A stretch of DNA of 64,000 nucleotides from the NCBI RefSeq assembly GCF_016583795.1, contig NZ_NRRS01000005.1, positions 1-64,000 on the forward strand, written 5' to 3'. Both the position numbers and the translations under genes were made by a program. The stretch's first letter is position 1. Every line of letters begins with the position of its first letter. The notes under the pieces are model-generated. The model had not been told where the DNA came from, did not search any database, and worked only from the letters and a program-made list of their open reading frames with translations. Shown here piece by piece: positions 60,101 to 64,000 of the stretch. Origin of the DNA: Rhabdochromatium marinum. Its GTDB lineage: Bacteria > Pseudomonadota > Gammaproteobacteria > Chromatiales > Chromatiaceae.

Positions 60101-61342
60101 ATGCTAAAAAAAATTCATATTGATCAACTTGTACTTGGCATGTACATCAAAGAATTCTGCGGTTCCTGGATGGAACATCCCTTCTGGCGATCAAGTTTTT
60201 TACTGGAAGAAAAAACGGATCTCGCCAGCATTCGTGCCAGCAGTATCAAGGAAGTCTGGATCGATTCATCCAAGGGGCTGGATGCGCCAAAGGGCACAAA
60301 AGTCGTTGAAAAAGCCGAAAGCCAGGCCCAGGTGGAAGCCAGCATCCAGCAAGCGGCCAACGCGCACTATCACATAGAATCAGTCTCCCTCAGCGAAGAG
60401 ATCAATCGCGCAGCCAAAATCTGCACCCGCTCCAAACAAGCGATGATTTCCATGTTTGAGGACACACGCATGGGCAAGGCGGTGGATTCAGCCAGCGCGC
60501 GCACCCTGGTGGAGGAAATCTCCTCATCCGTCATCCGCAACACCTCAGCCTTACTGAGTCTGGCCCGACTCAAAACCGCTGACGATTACACCTATATGCA
60601 CTCAGTGGCCGTTTGCGCCCTGATGACGGCGCTGGGTCGGCAATTGCATCTCAACGAGGAACAGCTGCACCTCGCCGGCATGGCGGGCTTGCTGCATGAT
60701 CTGGGCAAGGCAAAGATTCCCTTGGAGATCCTGAACAAGCCAGGCAAGCTGACCGACGCAGAGTTCGCGATCATACGCGGGCACCCCAGCGAAGGTCATA
60801 AGATACTGCTAAAAACGGAAGGATCATTTGATACCACAACCCTGGATGTCTGCCTGCATCATCATGAAAAAGTCGATGGCTCAGGCTACCCGGAGGGTTT
60901 GCGTGATCGCGACATCAGCCTGATTGCCAAAATGGGCGCTGTCTGCGATGTCTATGATGCCATCACCTCCAACCGTCCCTACAAGGAAGGCTGGAATCCC
61001 GCTGAGTCGATCCGCAAGATGGCGGAATGGTCTCAAGGCCATTTTGATCAAAACGTGTTTCACGCCTTTGTCAAAAGCCTGGGTATCTATCCCACTGGTT
61101 CGCTGGTAAAACTGGCGTCGGGGAAGTTGGGCGTGGTGCTGGAACAGACGCAGGCCTCTCTGCTTAAACCCAAGGTCAAGGCCTTTTACTCAGTCACATC
61201 GCATGCCCGTATCCCGACGGCCGTGATTGACTTATCCGCACCGCATTGCAATGACAGCATCCTGAGTCGTGAAGACCCGGCTCAATGGAAGTTTCCCGAT
61301 TTGGTGGAACTCTGGTCGGGACTGGCCCAAACGCCCCTATAA
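60101..61342 (+). CDS. HD-GYP domain cyclic-di-GMP phosphodiesterase
   Basis: 413 residues from ATG 60101. The N-terminal 130 residues match the DUF3391 domain often found before HD-GYP (IHIDQLVLGMYIKEF at the start). The HD-GYP domain has YMHS (His167), LLHDLGKAKIP (His199/Asp200), HHHEKVDGSGYPEGL with GYP at 262-264, and DVYDAITSNRPYK. All metal ligands appear present, so active hydrolysis of cyclic-di-GMP is expected. There is no signal peptide or membrane helix, so it is cytoplasmic. It converges on a PilZ-domain gene 36 bases away. Confidence 0.93.
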   Translation: MLKKIHIDQLVLGMYIKEFCGSWMEHPFWRSSFLLEEKTDLASIRASSIKEVWIDSSKGLDAPKGTKVVEKAESQAQVEASIQQAANAHYHIESVSLSEEINRAAKICTRSKQAMISMFEDTRMGKAVDSASARTLVEEISSSVIRNTSALLSLARLKTADDYTYMHSVAVCALMTALGRQLHLNEEQLHLAGMAGLLHDLGKAKIPLEILNKPGKLTDAEFAIIRGHPSEGHKILLKTEGSFDTTTLDVCLHHHEKVDGSGYPEGLRDRDISLIAKMGAVCDVYDAITSNRPYKEGWNPAESIRKMAEWSQGHFDQNVFHAFVKSLGIYPTGSLVKLASGKLGVVLEQTQASLLKPKVKAFYSVTSHARIPTAVIDLSAPHCNDSILSREDPAQWKFPDLVELWSGLAQTPL

Positions 61343-61378
61343 TTCCCTGCCCGCAGTCGCAAACCCCGGTCTCTCCTG

Positions 61379-62068
61379 TCACCACAGCGCCTTAATATCA
61401 TCCATCAACTGGTCAATCGCCAGTTGCTGATCCTGATTCAGATCCTCAAACATGATGCCACAGCGTGAATTCTCATCCTCGGTGATGCTCTTAATACGGC
61501 CGCGAATGCCTTGAGAGCCAATATTACCGGCTGACAACACCAGCGAAATACTCTGTTCGACGGCCAAAGCGGCCTTGGCCTCCTGGTTCTCCTTGGCAAC
61601 CGTAATGCGACACCCGCCAGCGGACAAATCGGTGATCGCCACATCGCAGTGCAGAGCATCAATGTGCAAATTGGCATTCAAAAAGCAGGGCACGCGCTCA
61701 TGAACCCGTAATTTGACCGATTTCACCTGCTGCGGCCATTTAACAAACACCACCGCCGGTTGCTCAAGGGTTCCCAGAATGGATGATAGAAACCCGTAAA
61801 CATAGCCCTCGGCAGCAAAACGCACAATGAGATCGGGCCAGTTATCACGAATATCCCGGAAAATGGCGTTCGGTGCGACCCGCACCATTAACACCTCGCC
61901 ATTACTTACCCCGACGATGCGCCCCATGAGCCGTTCGGAATCTTTGCTAATCTGAACGGTTGCGCGGATGCCGCAGCTAACCTTCAAGTCCTGATCCGCG
62001 CTTCCAGACATATTATCCAGGGTAGTGCGAGTAGATGATTGAAGAGCACGAGCGGACATAGCAGACAC
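61379..62068 (-). CDS. PilZ-domain cyclic-di-GMP receptor, YcgR-like
   Basis: 229 residues. An N-terminal YcgR-type beta domain at about 25-115 is followed by a PilZ domain at about 118-225. The ligand motif is intact: RVHER (Arg121 and Arg125) and DLSAGG (Asp147, Ser149, Gly152). YcgR-type proteins brake flagellar motors or regulate pili when they bind cyclic-di-GMP. The target here is unknown; pilus ATPases are encoded elsewhere in the window. The stop faces the HD-GYP gene, and the gene lies 18 bases downstream of the kinase gene on the same strand, so kinase and PilZ protein are probably co-transcribed. Confidence 0.92.
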   Translation of the reverse strand: MSAMSARALQSSTRTTLDNMSGSADQDLKVSCGIRATVQISKDSERLMGRIVGVSNGEVLMVRVAPNAIFRDIRDNWPDLIVRFAAEGYVYGFLSSILGTLEQPAVVFVKWPQQVKSVKLRVHERVPCFLNANLHIDALHCDVAITDLSAGGCRITVAKENQEAKAALAVEQSISLVLSAGNIGSQGIRGRIKSITEDENSRCGIMFEDLNQDQQLAIDQLMDDIKALW

Positions 62069-62086
62069 TCAATGATGTTAGATGAT

Positions 62087-63283
62087 TTAGAATAGCAGCA
62101 AGGCCAGCCCCAAAATAATCAGCAAAATCACAGCCAGCCCCAACGCCAGCCACAGTGGCCAACGCCGGGGTTGAGGTTGTTGATCGTTCCACCCGACACT
62201 GGCTTCAGGCCCTGCCGGCGGAGCGATGACAGACTCAGGCGAGCAGTGTAAAGCAGCCACTGGCTGATCAAATGCATCCAGCTCAGCCTCCGGGGCAAAC
62301 TGCTGCGTAATGGCCTCGGTATCCATGCCCCAGGTTGGATTCTTGCGCGGTTTGACCGCAGCCGACGGAGCAGGCCCCAAACCAAAAGCCGCCGGGGTTG
62401 CCGGTTCCACACCGAACAACCGCAACCAGGCAGCGATGCTCGGCGGCCGCTCGCTGATATCACTGGTCAGCCCGGCATCAAGGGCATCGAGAAAACGCGG
62501 GCTAAAACGCTCCAAATAGGGCGCCTGCCAGTCCTTGGTCAGTGGACGCTGCATGGGTGACTGGCCCGTTAAGGCATAATACCAAGTCGCCGCCATGCCA
62601 TAGACATCCGTCCAGGGACCGACTTCCCCATGACGCAACACTTGCTCGGGTGCAGCAAACTGTGGTGTAAGCTGACGGATCAGGGTTTGCTCGCTGTCCG
62701 GATGCACCCAGCGCGCCGCCCCAAAATCAATTAACAGCGGACTGTCATCGTCGCGCAGCAAAATGTTGCTCGGCTTAATGTCCCGATGCCAAATCTGGCG
62801 CGCATGGGCATGCGCCAGCCCATCAAGCAGCGGAAACAGCCAGGCGCTGATGCGCGCTTCATCCAACTGCGGCCGGCTGGCCAGAAAATCCTCAAGCGTA
62901 TTGGAGGCCTCATAGACCATGCACAAATAGACGGTGCCATTTTCCTGAAACGCATCCGCCACAATGACCAGATTCGGATGCGGCCGTGGGCGCGCCAGTT
63001 CTTGCAGCATGCGGCTTTCCTGCAGGAACTTTTTGCGCAAATGCTCAAACTGCGCCTCCTTGCCCGGCTGCGGCGCGACCTGACCATCGTCCAGGCGTTG
63101 CGCCAGGTCAGCAGGCAGGAATTCCTTCAGGACATAGGTTGCACCCAACAGCGTATGGTCAGCCAGATACACGATACCAGAGCCACCACCACCGATAGGC
63201 TCGCGAATCAGCAGCTCGCGCAACTTGGTGCCAGGTGCTAAACCATTGGCCGGGGTTTTCTGAACCATCGCTGTCACCCGCAT
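62087..63283 (-). CDS. Membrane-anchored Ser/Thr protein kinase
   Basis: 398 residues from ATG 63283 (ATG 63268 also possible). A eukaryotic-type kinase domain at about 20-290: glycine loop IGGGGSGIVYL, Lys53 in VLKEF, Glu89, catalytic HRDIKPSN (Asp168), DFGAARW (Asp186) and TPQFAAPEQ as the P+1 loop. All key residues are present. A Pro/Ala-rich region follows and a single C-terminal helix (LWLALGLAVILLIILGLALLLF) anchors it in the membrane with the kinase in the cytoplasm. No sensor domain follows the anchor. Co-directional with the PilZ gene. Confidence 0.92.
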   Translation of the reverse strand: MRVTAMVQKTPANGLAPGTKLRELLIREPIGGGGSGIVYLADHTLLGATYVLKEFLPADLAQRLDDGQVAPQPGKEAQFEHLRKKFLQESRMLQELARPRPHPNLVIVADAFQENGTVYLCMVYEASNTLEDFLASRPQLDEARISAWLFPLLDGLAHAHARQIWHRDIKPSNILLRDDDSPLLIDFGAARWVHPDSEQTLIRQLTPQFAAPEQVLRHGEVGPWTDVYGMAATWYYALTGQSPMQRPLTKDWQAPYLERFSPRFLDALDAGLTSDISERPPSIAAWLRLFGVEPATPAAFGLGPAPSAAVKPRKNPTWGMDTEAITQQFAPEAELDAFDQPVAALHCSPESVIAPPAGPEASVGWNDQQPQPRRWPLWLALGLAVILLIILGLALLLF

Positions 63284-63326
63284 CGCAAATATTCAGCCCC
63301 CGACCATACCACGAAATACCAGGGCT

Positions 63327-64000
63327 TCACGCCTGCACCGCGCCGGCGCGCCAACGCACGCCCAGGCAGGCGAAAAACAACAGGATATTGATCACTCCCA
63401 CCACCACAAAGGGCGCGCGTGGATCAATGGCATCGAACAAATAGCCCCCAACCAGCGTAATCAGCAAAATACCGATGGCTCCGGAGATATTAAAAGCGCC
63501 CAGCACCGACCCGCGCGTCTCGCGCGGCGCCTCCTGACCAATCAGAGACTGCCCCCCGAGAAAGACACTGATCTGTCCAATGCCAAGTAAAATATAAAAA
63601 ATCACCCCCTGTCCAGCCAGTGGATCATTGAGCAACAACAGCGACAGATTGCCGATCGCCGCCAGTACCATGCACAGCGCCAGAGCACTGACGCGATCAA
63701 TGCGATCCATCAGCGGCCCAAGAATGGGTGCCCAGACCAGTGCCGCGATCTGCGCAATCACAAAGATCAGGGTGCCATTTTTCACCGCCTCGCCAGCGTC
63801 CATGCCAGCGGCCTTGCCCGCCAGGGTGCCCCAGAGAATCAGAAAGGTTGCGTTCACCGACTGATCCCCACGCGCGATAAAAGCTGCACAATAAGCCAGT
63901 GCCACGCGCGGATTGCGTGCGGCAGCAAAACCACTCTTAAACAGCGTACGTGCACTGGATCGCTCTTCGCGCTGAATTGGAATGCCGGGGCGCAGACCCA
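63327..64000 (-). CDS. MFS transporter, partial (C-terminal part)
   Basis: The frame is open to the right window edge, so the N-terminal part is missing. About 224 residues are visible with six hydrophobic segments. A MFS-like loop LGPLMDRIDRVSALALC follows the first half, and GLRPGIPIQREERSS lies in the putative central loop before YCAAFIARGDQSVNATFLILWG. Substrate cannot be told. It is 43 bases downstream-reading from the kinase start region and on the same strand. Confidence 0.85.
   Translation of the reverse strand, partial: GLRPGIPIQREERSSARTLFKSGFAAARNPRVALAYCAAFIARGDQSVNATFLILWGTLAGKAAGMDAGEAVKNGTLIFVIAQIAALVWAPILGPLMDRIDRVSALALCMVLAAIGNLSLLLLNDPLAGQGVIFYILLGIGQISVFLGGQSLIGQEAPRETRGSVLGAFNISGAIGILLITLVGGYLFDAIDPRAPFVVVGVINILLFFACLGVRWRAGAVQA

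Overview
This is a GC-rich, gene-dense chromosomal segment from a gammaproteobacterium. Two conserved blocks point there: rpoN-hpf-ptsN-hprK-rapZ-EIIA-ptsH-ptsI next to lptB-lptA-lptC-kdsC, and mlaFEDCB-murA-hisGDC. Type IV pilus retraction ATPases, an Amidase_2 protein, a CbbY-type sugar phosphatase and phosphoketolase beside glycogen phosphorylase would fit an autotrophic member of the Chromatiales. That finer placement is inference; no photosynthesis or Calvin-cycle structural gene is in view. No tRNA, rRNA, CRISPR array or intact insertion sequence was seen.

Layout. 1-2818: accessory edge, with the 3' remnant of a type ISP restriction-modification gene followed by an AAA-ATPase/PD-(D/E)XK gene. 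2830-9681 (minus): regulatory PTS, RapZ, HPr kinase, HPF and sigma-54. 9853-12306 (minus): LPS transport genes and kdsC. 12307-12679: divergent control region. 12680-20270 (plus): Mla lipid transport, murA and hisGDC. 20257-22640 (minus): two PilU-like ATPases. 22763-28936 (plus): gnd, zwf and a large MscK-like channel. 28945-33396 (minus): four overlapping or nearly touching genes resembling the decaprenyl-phospho-arabinose pathway. 33664-43364: ppx, an SCP2-like protein, cbbY (minus), dksA-gluQ, phosphoketolase and glycogen phosphorylase. 43457-46500 (minus): three poorly characterised genes. 46719-50275 (plus): guaB-guaA-tadA. 50321-55813: a membrane protein, an SLC13-type permease, pbpC and ssb. 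55946-64000: an amidase, an L,D-transpeptidase, an unrecognised secreted protein, an HD-GYP phosphodiesterase, a PilZ protein, a Ser/Thr kinase and a truncated MFS transporter.

How the genes work together. The PTS genes form a phosphorelay with HPr carrying both His15 and Ser46 plus the HPr kinase, but no sugar permease, so it is probably regulatory. lptB/lptA/lptC, kdsC, mla, murA and pbpC all serve the envelope. gnd/zwf feed the oxidative pentose phosphate route, while glgP and xfp can drain glycogen toward phosphoketolase products. The 28945-33396 cluster contains the enzymes expected to build a polyprenyl-phosphate pentose donor, with a possible membrane translocase.

Most notable: (i) hprK appears to lack an AUG/GUG/UUG start and probably begins at CUG behind a Shine-Dalgarno that contains the ptsN stop codon; (ii) the DprE1/DprE2/UbiA-HAD cluster, in which the cysteine attacked by benzothiazinones in mycobacterial DprE1 is alanine; (iii) the HD-GYP, PilZ, kinase and envelope-enzyme neighbourhood around an unrecognised 623-residue protein.
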